Source: Ochotona curzoniae (Eukaryota; Chordata; Mammalia; Lagomorpha; Ochotonidae). From it: DNA of 64,000 nucleotides. The stretch spans positions 7,068,001 through 7,132,000 of the forward strand of contig NW_024467120.1 of NCBI RefSeq assembly GCF_017591425.1, written 5' to 3'. Below the pieces are notes generated by a model, which was not told where the DNA came from, searched no databases, and saw nothing but the letters and a program-made list of their open reading frames with translations. Every line of letters starts with the position of its first letter. The stretch's first letter is position 1. Shown one piece after another: positions 1-10,242 of this stretch. The translations under genes were made by a program, and so were the position numbers.

Positions 1-243
1 TCCCCGCGTGGCCACAACGGCCAGAGCTGGGCCAATCCGAAGCCAGGACCCCGGAGGCTCTTCCGGGTCCTCCATGTGGGTGCAGGGTCCCAAGGCTTTG
101 GGCTGTCCTCAGCTGTTTTCCCAGGCCACAAGTAGAGAGCTGGATGGGAAGCAGGGCTGCCAGAATTAGAACCGGTGTCCCTATGGGATCTTGGCGGCGT
201 GTTCAAAGTGAAGACTTTAGCCACAGGGCTTGTGCACTGGGAC
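1..243 (-). mobile_element. Pika CSINE, antisense, cut by window start
   Basis: It reads as the reverse complement of the CSINE body: 'gtgggtgcagggtcccaagg', then 'ctttcccaggccacaag', then the inverted B box 'agaattagaaccgg'. It ends near the inverted head at about 243. The tail side lies outside the window. Confidence 0.85.
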
Positions 244-1749
244 CAAGAGAAGTGTTTTCTTCAAAGTTCTTTTTCAAATTATGTGTAAGAAACTTTCACT
301 GTGTTTTCACATCTTTCCTTGATAATCTGTTCTTTAAAGAATTGGACTTCCCTTCATGTTGTTATTTGGTATTTTTGGTTTAATGTTTTGGTATTTCTTT
401 TTTTTATCACAGCTGACTAATGTGGAGAATACTTTGCATATATTAGAAATAAAGATCCTCTAGCTCATGTATTCCAAATATCAATTAATTCTGTATTTGA
501 ACATGTCAGGACCCATTATGGCATGTTTCATCCATTTGATCTCTCATTATTGACACTATAGAATTAAAGTCTTCCTCATCATTTTGGCTGCATTAATTGC
601 CTGTATTTCTAACTCACACACACTCACCACGTCTCCGGCACTTACTACCCATTGTCCTGTATCTTACTTGTGCATCACATCCATGAGAGGAAGTTCCATC
701 TTCCTCTCATCAGCCTGCTCTCCTGGCCGCATCCTGGCTGCCCCGTTGGACTCCTCCTCCTCTCAGCACACATCCACCTCTCCCTCCTGTCCGTTTCTGA
801 CTCCTGCCTTGCAGCACCTTCCAACCTCAGTGCCGACTTTCCTCCTGGTTGGGTCCATCCCATTCTTGCTTCTTTCATTTCCAGCCTCTTCCCACCGGTG
901 CCATTTCCTTCATCTGCTGGGCTTCTACTCTCTTCACTAGTAATATCACCCAGCAGAAATACTCTTGATGGACAGTAAGAAACAACTTTGTACCAATTCC
1001 AAAAAAGGAGACGAATATGAAGATTCATGTTTGTCCCTTTGGAGAATCAAGAATGTAGCCTGACCTTTTAAGTCTCAGAATCAAGATTTCTCTTCATTTT
1101 CATTTCTGTTTCTATCTGACTATTTCATTCTTCTTCCATCTTTTCTCACTTGAACTGCTTTTGCTTCTTCTAAACTCACACTCATTTGCTACAGTCGCTT
1201 CCTTAAGCAACATACGGGATATTGGATATTGACACTGCAGTCTTTTAGTCACAAATTCTAACCCACCAAGAGAGAGCTCTCATTGGCTCAATTTACTGAG
1301 GAATGAACTCTAGCCTGATCAACTTTGGTCAAAAGGGCATGATCACGTTTTGCAAAATGGCATGTGGACACTGACCACTCCTACCCTGGGCTCACCCATA
1401 AATCTGTTACTGAGCTGATAAGATATGCTGAAGGCGCTGGCCAGGGTTGCATGGAATCAGGAAATCCATTCCAATGAACAAAGAACCATCAGGCGCTGAT
1501 GGACTGCTCCCAGTCTCCACCAGCAGAGGTTGATATAGCCCATTCTCCCCTCAACCACGTAGAATTAGAATAGGTTGTTTTGGGAAAGGCAAAACAATGG
1601 CTATTAGAAACAGTTGTTAAAGGGTAGGTAAGAAAGCTGTGCAATTTCTGGTCATCAATGAGAATGTATTTATTGTAAGTTTAATATGTGTCGAACCAAG
1701 GAAACAGTGTGTTTTCATTGCCTAATCTGAAGCTTTTAAAAGATTCACA

Positions 1750-2163
1750 GAATATGAAGTCTGAGCAGCGCATGGGTGTCTGGATCCCCCAGTCACTTGG
1801 CTGTGGCTGGAGGTACCTGTGCCAGCCCAGGCTTTCTGCTGGGGATCCCATCTCCCCATCCACCACTGCTAACAGTGGGGAAGGGCCTGGGCTTGTCTAA
1901 GCCCAAGGTCTGAGAATTTCCCATCCACAGTGACCATGCCGGGAATGGATCTCAGACAGCTCTGGGCATTTTCAGGATCATGGCTCTGGCTACTGATGCC
2001 ATGTTGATGGGCAGAGTCCAGGTAAGTCTGAGTTGTAGCATGGATATCTGGATACCCCAGCCACATGGTTGTGGCTGAGGATACCTGTGCCGGCTCAGAC
2101 TTCCTGCTGGAAATTCAAGCTCTGCATCCATCGCTGCTAGGCTCGGGGAGGGCCCTGGGCTCA
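1750..2163. repeat. Direct duplication (about 140 bp, offset 268) in an unclassified repeat
   Basis: About 140 bases from 1750-1890 recur at 2020-2163 with roughly 75-80% identity. Examples are 'ctgtggctggaggtacctgt' near 1800 against 'ttgtggctgaggatacctgt' near 2068, and 'gggaagggcctgggctt' against 'ggggagggccctgggctc'. The GC-rich context continues to about 2800 and then becomes A-rich with 'caaaaataaaatg'. This could be an L1 UTR with monomer-like repeats or a diverged LTR. I cannot name the family. Confidence 0.6.
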
Positions 2164-3324
2164 TGGGTTCTGTCTGCTGGCAGCCCAACAGTGAGCTCTG
2201 GGATCTTGGGGGTATGAATGAATTATTGCATGGGGACATCTATGGATAAGACCACCATACATGTAGGTGAGGGATGAATCCTGAGGGACACCCAACGATA
2301 GGGATTCTGTACTTGTAGATAAGCAAGGGGACTGAGACCTGGTGGTTTGGAGATACTTTGGGGTTAGACTGATGCACCAGCCCACATGGGAGTCCTGGGT
2401 TGGGTTTGTTAGCGTGGAACATGGCCTCCGTGGCTTAGACAGAGCAGTGACCAGCATATCCAGATGCACATGGAGGATACGGCAGTACACTGCAGCCTGC
2501 AGAGGACACCTGGTACCACAGCAGAGGACAGAGGACAGAACAAATATCAACTGCCCAAGCCAAGAGCTGGTAGTGAATACCTGGGCAAGCGAAGTCTCTA
2601 AGGTGGACTGTCAGCCAGCGGGGTCTGGAGAGATTTCATTGAGATTGGAGTGGCAAGATTGACAGCAATACAGAACTGCTGAACTATCAAAACCACTTGA
2701 TCAGGACCTTCAGACCATGCCCCACATTGGGGACCCAGAGTTGGTTGGGAGGCTGGGTGTGGCTTCTCCCCTTATCTGTCCCTCGTTCCAGATACAGGAA
2801 GGAAAAAAGATAATATCAAAACAATGGTCTCACCCACTTTCCTCTAGCCCTTGACACTATGCATCCTATTCAAATATGTAAAAATTATCAAAAATAAAAT
2901 GTATACAATTTTTAAAAAGAAAGTGTTCAAGAATACTTACAAGAAAAAAAAGATCGTAGAATATTTAAAATGTCCACATTCATTACTAAACAGCAAAGCT
3001 TTTTTCAAAATAAAATAAAATGATTTTACATTATTTGAATGAAGCACATCAGTTTCTCATCAATTAGCCATGATAATCAATAATCAGTTAAGTAAATCTG
3101 CACGTCATTTGTTAAATAATACATCATAATTATGTAAAAAAAAATAACTTCAAGGAGTAGTTTTGCTCCAGGCAAGTTCATTTAAGATATGAATTCTGCC
3201 CATGTTTATGTAAAACATAATTAAATATCTTCTTTGCAATAAATGCTGTAACAGTTAACTCAGTGACTTTTAACCCAATTATTTTTCTGCTCTTTAACAC
3301 CTTTTTTTTTTTTTGAGAAATTAT

Positions 3325-3460
3325 ACAGGCAAAATATGAGAACATAACAAAAAAGAAAAAAATGAAAGTTTGTTTTCCTTTCTTGTGTCTTCTACAGGGA
3401 AAATATGAGAACATAACAAAAATAAAATAAAGTTTGTTTCCTTTATTGTGTCTTGGGTTG
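3325..3460. repeat. Tandem duplication, unit 69 bp
   Basis: Two adjacent units begin 'acaggcaaaatatgagaaca' (3325) and 'acagggaaaatatgagaaca' (3394). Both continue through an A-rich stretch into 'gtttg...cctt..ttgtgtctt'. They differ by a few substitutions and short A-run length changes. This is a local slippage or unequal-exchange duplication next to a T run at 3302-3314. Confidence 0.85.
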
Positions 3461-3894
3461 CTTTTTCTTTTTCATCTCTGCATTTTCTGTCCAGTGAAAT
3501 GGACAGCTCCAAAGGAGGTCTTTAAGAAGTTCAGAATAAATAACAAACAAACTCTGCACTAATTCTCATCGCTCCCTTTCAAGTAGGTTTGCTCTTGGTA
3601 GAATCTGAATGTCTCCTACAGATTTATCACTTGTAAGAAAATATTTGGAGAGAAACCAGTGAGAAATGTAGCTAATACCTTGGTAGGCATGCATTTCTCT
3701 CCTATAGTTCTCCATTTTTCTGCCCTATGGTTAAAAAGGATGAAAGAGAGAGAGATAGAGAGGTTTCTTTTTTTTTTTTTTTAAATCATACTTGTAGTGA
3801 CCGCATTCTGACACTGCTAGTGAAATATATTTTCAGTAGTAATATTTGAGTTGATGACACTTACTGATAAAGCCTTATTAGAAAGCACTAGTTC

Positions 3895-4245
3895 TAATTT
3901 TAAAATCTTTAATTTCATTTTATTTGAACATTGGAGACACAGAGAGATGTCTTTTTTCCACTGGTTTACTCCCCAGAGGCCTACATCAGTTGGGGTTGGG
4001 CCAAGTTGAAACCAGGAGCCCAAACTTACTCTGGGTCTCCCAACTTGGTGATAGGGGCCCAGTACTCGAGCCATCACCTGTTGCCTTTTTGGGTGATTGG
4101 GGCCCAGTAATTGAGCCAACACCTGATGCCTTCTTGGGTGTGCATTAATAGGGACCTGAGTTTAGAAGCCGAGTGGGATCTTGAGCCTTGCTAAAGCCAA
4201 CATGGGAAATGGGTATCCCAAGCTGCGGCTTAACTGCTTTTTCAC
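3895..4245 (-). mobile_element. CSINE2 (older lagomorph SINE), antisense
   Basis: The antisense tail 'cattttatttgaacattgga' leads into 'ccactggtttactccccaga', 'gggttgggccaagttgaaac' and 'caggagcccaaactt', the CSINE2 order read backwards. It contains an internal 45-bp imperfect duplication: 'ggggcccagtactcgagcca' at 4054 against 'ggggcccagtaattgagcca' at 4099. Confidence 0.75.
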
Positions 4246-4539
4246 ATGTGCAATAATATCATGTTAAAATTAAATTTAAAATTTTTGTTTATTTATCTGA
4301 GTGGGGTAGTGGGGAGAAGATGAGAAGGAAGGATAAGAGAGGCAGTGGGAGATTGTGAAAAAAAAAAAAAAGGAAAAAGCCTGAGCTCCTGAAGCAATAA
4401 TACTCAGTAGCTGTGAGCATGGCTAGTGCCCATATTGTTTTTAAATGTCGTTTTGTACTAACGGGAACCATGTGTCCCTGGAGAATGCCAAGGATGGGGC
4501 AGAGAAAGTGCAAGATGAGCCTGCAGCATCTTGTGGTTC

Positions 4540-5170
4540 CAGAAAAAAGGAAATGATCAAAAATACATAATGAATTAGAATGTTAAAAGACTACAGAAGC
4601 TGACCCGAAGGCTAGTGATCGAATCTGGAATAGTGTGAGCAAAAAATAATGCTAGGAATGGATTATAAGCCATACAGTAAAATAAACACCCATGAGTGCA
4701 TGCCAATATAAATAATTGAATAGATAAATGAGAAGGGAAAGTTCATTTAACAATATAAGGAGGAGAGATGGAAATGGAACACTACCATTTGGCAAATGTC
4801 ACAGTAATCATGGTTGCCTACAAGTATCATTAAGGGATGCTCAGATTGGTGGGCACTAATGTGCTTTGAAACAGGATACTTGCATAAATTCAAAGTATCT
4901 TCCCACAAGACATTACCAAAAAAGGAAAAGCAGTCGTTTCACAGGGGGAAGACCAGGTGTTCTGGGGGTACCATAACTCAGGAGATCTATCTAGGTTTCC
5001 AGATGTGTTGCACTAGGAGGGTCCCAGCACCCCTTGCTTTTGGAATATTCTTGCCCCAAGCCTGTAACCTGAATTAAGCTGTGCAGACAAAAATACTAGA
5101 CAGACTCAAAGGAACTCTTTACAAAATAACCAGCTATTCCTCTTCAAAAGTGAAGAACTGTTCTAGGTCA
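4540..5170 (+). mobile_element. Old L1M-type 3' UTR fragment
   Basis: Phrases typical of old mammalian L1 3' UTRs occur in order: 'gttaaaagactacagaagct', 'gaaatggaacactaccattt', 'tggttgcctacaagtatcat', 'tcctgg'-like 'ttctgggggtaccataactc', then 'tttacaaaataaccagctat'. Identity looks low, consistent with an ancient insertion. The exact subfamily is not assignable by eye. Confidence 0.55.
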
Positions 5171-5346
5171 GTATTCATGTCAAGGTGTTGATCATTTTAT
5201 TTAATTATCTGCAGATAATTCATGAATTGAATGTTTCTGTAACCTGAGAAAAATCTGAAACTATTTCAAAGTGCAAAGATTCTTACGAACCCCTAAAGCC
5301 CCTGTACTCCTGATCTCTTCTCATTTTATGCCTGCTTATCTGCAAA

Positions 5347-5348
5347 TT

Positions 5349-5408
<60 letters not shown>

Positions 5409-5414
5409 TTTTTT
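5347..5414. repeat. (TTTC)n microsatellite
   Basis: About 15 uninterrupted TTTC units run into a T run. It abuts the T-rich (antisense poly-A) side of the CSINE starting at about 5421, the usual birthplace of such arrays in SINE tails. A long pure tract like this is likely length-polymorphic. Confidence 0.97.
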
Positions 5415-5420
5415 GTAGTC

Positions 5421-5739
5421 TTTTAAAAAGATTTATTTTGTTGAAAGTCCGATTTATAGGGAGGAGGAGAGACAGAAAGATCTTCCTCTGCTGATTCACA
5501 TCCCAAGTGGCCACAACGGTGGGAGATGAGCCAATCGGAAGCCAGCAGCCAGGATCTTCCTCTGAATCTTCCATGTGGGTGCAGGGACTCAAGGCTTTGG
5601 GCCATCTTCAACTGCTTTCCCAGGACACAGGCAGGGAGTTGCAAGGGAAGGGGGGTGCTGAGACACAAACTGGCATTCATATGGGATCTCGGTGCATGCA
5701 AGGCTAGGATTTAGCCACTAAACTACCATGCTGGGCCCT
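5421..5739 (-). mobile_element. Full-length pika CSINE, antisense
   Basis: It starts 'ttttaaaaagatttattttg', passes 'tcttcctctgctgattcaca', 'caagtggccacaacggt' and 'gcagggactcaaggctttgg', and ends 'aactaccatgctgggccctg', the inverted A box and head. The length of about 318 is as expected for a complete copy. Confidence 0.9.
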
Positions 5740-5942
5740 GCATTTTTTTTTTTGTTGTTTTTTTGTTGATAATTTTTCTTCTTGTACAGCCCCAAGCTTT
5801 AAAGCAATGATTTATTAATTTTCTTATACCCTCCATCTTATAGACAGGGCTGGATCTTCAAACTACTTCTCATTACGACTACAGCTCTGCCCTGTATGGG
5901 ACACTCTCAGTAATTTGTTGGAATACTGCAAAACTTTCTTGT

Positions 5943-6207
5943 TTTTATTTATTTGAAAGATAGAGTTGCACAGAGAGGAAGGGACAGATGCAGAGAGAGG
6001 TCTTCCATCTGCTGGGTCACTCCATAAACAGCTGCAACAGCTGGAGCAGGGGCAGGTAGAAGCCAAGAGTCAGCAGCTTCTTCTGGGTTTCCAGGTTTCC
6101 CAAGGCCCAAGCACCTGGGCTGTCTTTCATTGCTTTCTCAGATGCATTAGCGGGCAGCCGGATCAGAAGTGGAACATTCAGGCTCAAGCTGGAGCTGCTT
6201 GGAGGTG
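5943..6207 (-). mobile_element. CSINE2, antisense
   Basis: It shows 'tttatttgaaagatagagtt', 'tcttccatctgctgggtcac', 'agctgcaacagctgg', 'ggcccaagcacctgggctgt' and 'attagcgggcagccggatca' in CSINE2 antisense order. The head end is lost after about 6207. Confidence 0.8.
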
Positions 6208-6719
6208 ACAGAAATCCACTCCAATGAGCTTAAAAGAGGGGATTTGCTTCTTCACTGAACAGCTCAAAGTAAAGCTGGCTCCATACATGTTGAGAGCAGG
6301 AGCTTCCAGCTATCTTTAGAGCCTAGTGATTTCGCCTTTTGTTGTTCAACTTCACTTTCCTCTGAAATGGTTTTAATCTCAGGCAGGTGTTCTCCACAGC
6401 GTCACCTGGAAGCTTTAGCCTCAGAGCATGTTAGTTGATGGAGAGCCCAGAATTTGACTGATGCACGCACGGGGTAGCAGAGAAACATGCTGTTCCTATA
6501 GCTCTTGTCTAGGCCACAGGCCACTTGTACAGCTCCCCAATAACACTTGGGAGAGTGAAACGATAGAATTAATTATAGAATTGAGAATCAGACCTACTTG
6601 TGTAAATTGATGTAGTATGGCTGATGCTAGAAGTATAGCACTCTGACCCCTAGTGGTTAGGTTACGTAGAGAAAATTCAGCATTAGTCCAAAGAGTACTC
6701 GAGATTAATTTACAACAAG

Positions 6720-6945
6720 TTCCCCTTCCGCCCCTGCCTTATCTGCAGGGAACACCTTCTAAGACTCCCTAGTGGATGTCTGAAGTCATCAATATTATTG
6801 AACCCAATACTGATATGTATTTTTCCCCCTAAGCACACATAATTTTGATAAAGTAGGCATAGTGACAAATGAGCAATTACCACACAATAAACCACAATTA
6901 TTCTAGCAATGTATGCTAACAAAAGCTGTTTAAACTTAGATTATA
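6720..6945 (+). mobile_element. MER2-like Tigger DNA transposon fossil
   Basis: It aligns by eye with the MER2 (Tigger, Tc1/mariner superfamily) end: 'gccttatctgcagggaacac', 'tctaagactccctagtggat', 'gaacccaatactgatatgta', then 'gataaagtaggcatagtgac' and 'acacaataaaccac'. The far end is not clear. This is an ancient, immobile non-autonomous copy about 1 kb upstream of the CDKAL1 promoter. Confidence 0.65.
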
Positions 6946-7974
6946 TTTGGACAGGTCTGCTGCAGTTCTCATCATACACACCTTTTGCCCATCTCCAAGT
7001 ACCAGCACGCATCCCCCTTGTGTCTGTCCTTTGTGATGAAAAATTCATCCATTTGGGAAAATTCTTCCTTCTATCCTTCCTGTCACCATCTTTCTTCTTA
7101 GGGTCATCCTGCACTTGAAAAAGAGCAAAATAACTGGATTGGCTCATTTGTGTTATTCGTATTGACTAAGACATTATTACACGCAATGCTGCGTGCTGGG
7201 CCGTGGGATTCCAGGTGAGAAAATCATGGAGGGACGAGGTGTGCTCTAAGCAGAGTAAATGGGGGCCATCCAACCTTATTCAGCTGGGTAGGGGCTGCGG
7301 GGCACAGCAGACCACAGTTTCTTATGGATCTGCATTAAGCAGAGAAAAGGGATATTTTCATTAGAAGCAACTGTGCTAGGAAAGTACAAAATAAGGAAAC
7401 TGTTGCAAATCACTTTTAGACCTAAAGTTGGATGTAAACTCTCGATTTCTGGGTCCTGTTCATGGCATGGTGCTTCACTTTTTCCCCCTCAAGTGTAGTT
7501 GTTCTTCCTGTAAATAGGTCAAATTCCTGTCTTGGGTCAAGAATCACAAAGTAAAACCACTGAGAATCAGTGTATTTCGTTAAACTTTTTTTTCCCCTGT
7601 ATGGGTGTCAAACTGCCATCTCATCATGCTGAAAATACACAAAAGCAAATAAAACAAACCCCAAAACTTGCTTGATATCAAATTATCTATTACATTTAAT
7701 TGAATCAGTGATCTTCCCTATTCAAGCAGAACCACTTTTCACAAAGTTTAAGGAAGCTCGCAGAACAGTATGAGAGAAATCTGGTTGTTAGGGTATCAGA
7801 GAAGGGGATTCAAGGGTAACTTCGGCTAAGTACTTCAAACTCCCTGCTCTGGCTACTGTGAGTCATCATACATAAATTGTGAGGGACTGTTTCTGGCGAG
7901 CGATTAGCTCAAGGCCTGACACCTGAGTTGAGCAGAAAGAACCTATTTAAGCGATTCAAGCACGTCACGCCGGA

Positions 7975-8151
7975 ACTCGGCGCTCTCGGCGGTGACGCTG
8001 TTTGGCCTGTCGGGGACACCGTCGTCGAGCATGCGTAAATGAGCGCGGCGGGACGTGGGTGTCATGGCGCGCTCCATCTGAAGTCCGTAGTTTCGGCGCA
8101 GTGAGGGGCAGGTTCTGGCTGTGGGCCGGTTCGTGAAGTCCTGACTGCGAG
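7975..8151 (+). other. CDKAL1 exon 1 (5' UTR; start approximate)
   Basis: The 3' end is set by a consensus donor: exon ...ctgactgcgag at 8151, then GTGAGA from 8152. Splicing to the acceptor at 18585-18586 puts GAG directly before the ATG of exon 2, so the purine at -3 of the start context comes from exon 1. The exon holds short upstream ORFs (listed separately). The left edge is a guess based on CpG content and the promoter-like motifs. No coding sequence of CDKAL1 is in this exon. Confidence 0.65.
8031..8104 (+). promoter_or_regulatory. Three short uORFs in exon 1
   Basis: ATG CGT AAA TGA at 8031-8042 ends on a TGA that overlaps the next ATG (ATGA, 8039-8042). The second uORF runs 8039-8104 (21 codons plus stop). 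A third ATG at 8064 opens a five-codon ORF ending at 8081. All close before the donor at 8151. If transcription starts upstream of 8031, scanning ribosomes meet them before the CDKAL1 start. Whether they are translated is unknown. Confidence 0.5.
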
Positions 8152-9177
8152 GTGAGACTGGCGGGTGGCTCAGAGCAGGGCAGAGAGTTGTCTGAGCCTC
8201 CCCCCTTTGTGGCGAGGCTGGTTTTCTCTGTTTTGCGTCTCGGACTGTTTGCCATCTGGGATGGGGTTTCGGGAGGCAGGCGGCTTGGCTCCGCTGTTTT
8301 CCCATTTGCCAGGCTGGTCGGTCTGTGGGAAGTGACGGGGTGTCGTAACTTAGAGAGGTGTCTTATTAAGGATCCAGGTCGAAGTTGGCCAGAGGAGTAG
8401 GTGCTTTTCGCTTTTTTCCCCTTGTTGTCTTGAGCTCGTGAAACTTGTCAGGTTCTTGGGGGGGGGGGGCGCGTGTCTTCACCTGCGCACCTGATGGCTG
8501 TGTCGTAGTGATTGGGGTCCTTGCATCGCATCCACGTGTGGGTGGTATTGTCAGACAGCCAACACCTGTCAGCTCCAGGAGGCAGCCTTCTGGAGCTCCA
8601 GCAGCGCCGTCCCAGGCAGCAGTTTCCCGCGGAGGCTGGTTTGCTTTGAGGTAGTTTGGAAGAGTCCTTGTGGCAGTGCTGTGACTATGTTAGGTGCTTG
8701 TTTTTTTTCTAATCACTTTTGATTTTTCCAGACTCTTCTCTCAAGAGGACTTGAGACAAATTGTTGATAATCGAGATGCTGATTTTTAAGACAGCATGTT
8801 AAGCATTAGAATACGAGGAAAGGCGGCTTGATTTGTTGCGAAATTTACCACCATCATTTCCTGGAAACGTTGTAAATTTTTTTTCATACCGCTAAAGCCA
8901 AGACCTACTTTCAGCTGTTTTACTTAGCCTTTCATTTCCATCTGCACTCCTGACGGTGTCTACTTTTTGCTACGCGGCTTCCTTTCCCCCTCCGTTTGTT
9001 GGTCTTCTGCGGCCTGCCTTTCTCCTCTGCTGGCTGCTGCTTAGCTTCCGCTATAGACGGTTCTTCTCCACGTGACAGTTAAATCTGGCGTTTTTCCTGG
9101 CTTGGTTTTCTCTCTGTGATGATGATGTAATCCATATGCTGTGAAACATGTCATTATCTGTTCTTAGTTTGTTACGC

Positions 9178-9318
9178 CACTCTAAGGGGTGTGAAGTGGC
9201 ATACCGGTGTAGTTTGGATGTCCTTGATGGTTAGTGATGGCATCTTTTCTGTGCTTGTCCACCATTTGCTTATCTTCCTTGGAGACTTGTCTGTCCAAAT
9301 CCTTGGCTACTATTTTAA
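9178..9318 (-). mobile_element. L1 ORF2 3'-part fragment, antisense
   Basis: The phrase order 'ggtgtgaagtggcataccgg', 'gttagtgatggcatcttttc', 'gcttgtccaccatttgctta' and 'ttggagacttgtctgtccaa' matches antisense L1 ORF2 near its C-terminal coding end. Short, degraded fragment. Confidence 0.7.
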
Positions 9319-9319
9319 C

Positions 9320-9600
9320 ATTGATTTGAAAGGGACGGAGGTAGAGGGGACAGTGGTCTCCTAGCAACTGGCCCACTCTGGGATTGCTAGCCACACCTGG
9401 GGTTGAGCCTCGGGGACTGTAGGAGTTGGGGATGCAGTCTTCCAGCAGAGCCGCAGAAACCGGCGCACTCATTGGAGCTTCCCTGGTTGCCTCCCAGGGT
9501 GTTGATTAGCAGGAAGCTGGAGATGCAGCTGGAACTAGAACCTAGGTGCTGGCAGCTGATAAAGTTGCCTGGTGTGGAGGCTTGTGCTGCCGCAAATGCT
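9320..9600 (-). mobile_element. Degraded CSINE2, antisense
   Basis: 'ttgatttgaaagggacggag' opens the antisense tail, and 'gttgattagcaggaagctgg' and 'ctggaactagaacctaggtg' follow in CSINE2 order. The middle is divergent. Confidence 0.5.
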
Positions 9601-9711
9601 CTTCCTGCCAATGCTCTCCTTGCCCGTGCTTCCAGTTGGATTATTAGTCTTTATTTGTGATATAGGGCGATAACCAGGTACATAACTTAATAGTACTTTC
9701 CTCATTTTAGA

Positions 9712-9880
9712 ACTCTGTCCGGGCCTCCCACATAGGTGGTACAGAGGCATAGGCCCTTGGACCATTTTTTGCTGCCTTGTTGGGCATTTTAGCTGGCTCG
9801 TGTGTGGAGCACCTGGGACTTGAACCAGTGTTCTAAAATGCAGTGCAGGCAGGAAGCTTGACCTACTGCTCTGATGTGCA
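9712..9880 (-). mobile_element. CSINE2 fragment, antisense
   Basis: It includes 'aggcccttggaccatttttt', 'attttagctggctcgtgtgt' and 'acctgggacttgaaccagtg', the head half of an antisense CSINE2. The tail half is missing. Confidence 0.55.
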
Positions 9881-9921
9881 ATACTTCTGTTACATCTATT
9901 GTATGAGTTTTCCTCTTTTTA

Positions 9922-10242
9922 CTTTTTAAAAAGATCTATTTAATATTGGGAAGTTAGATATACAGAGAGGAGGAGAGCTGGAGAGGTAGATCATCCGTTC
10001 AGTGGTTCAATCCCTGAGTGGCCGCAATGGCTGGAGCTGAGCGATCCGAAGCCAGGAGCCAGGAGCTTCTTCCTGGTTTCCCACGCAGGTGCAGGGGGTC
10101 CCAAGCTTTGGGCTGCCCTTGACTGCTTTCCCAGGCCACGAGCTGTTAACTGGGGCCACTGGGATACGCACCGGCATAAATATGGGATCCTGGCATGTGC
10201 AAGGCGAGGACTTTAGCTGCTAGATTACCACGCTGGGCCCTG
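9922..10242 (-). mobile_element. Full-length pika CSINE, antisense
   Basis: It begins 'ctttttaaaaagatctattt', continues 'gagctgagcgatccgaagcc' and 'ggctgcccttgactgctttc', and ends 'tagattaccacgctgggccc'. A short gap relative to other copies lies near 10,145. Confidence 0.9.

Larger units (their letters stand above)
1..7930. other. Intergenic region upstream of CDKAL1
   Basis: No coding exon is recognisable here. Listed separately are SINE copies, an unclassified duplicated repeat, an old L1 3' UTR, a MER2 fossil, a TTTC microsatellite and a 69-bp tandem duplication. I see nothing specific in 244-1749 (580-980 is pyrimidine-rich but without a gene signature), 2830-3324, 3460-3895, 6210-6720 or 6945-7930. 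In human the upstream neighbour on the same strand is E2F3. None of its exons is visible, so its 3' end should lie left of this window. Confidence 0.7.
7930..8160 (+). promoter_or_regulatory. CDKAL1 core promoter / CpG island start
   Basis: GC and CpG content rise sharply at about 7950, in contrast to the flanking AT-rich DNA. Visible elements are 'cctatttaag' (7942-7951, a weak TATA-like A/T patch), 'gcacgtcacgc' (7960-7970, overlapping E-box-like CACGTC and CRE-half CGTCA), 'gccggaa' (ETS-like, immediately after) and 'tttcggcgc' (8091-8099, E2F-like). CpG density stays high to about 8650 inside intron 1, including a run of 12 G at 8458-8469. The start site cannot be fixed from sequence; a dispersed CpG-island start is likely. 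Confidence 0.7.

Noticed and set aside
584..1028. Open frames on both strands in the pyrimidine-rich stretch
   Set aside because: Biased composition explains them; no splice context or domain.
7943..8305. 120-codon minus-strand open frame over the CpG island
   Set aside because: Its composition is that of any GC-rich promoter with few stop codons. It overlaps exon 1 and the intron 1 start and has no recognisable domain.
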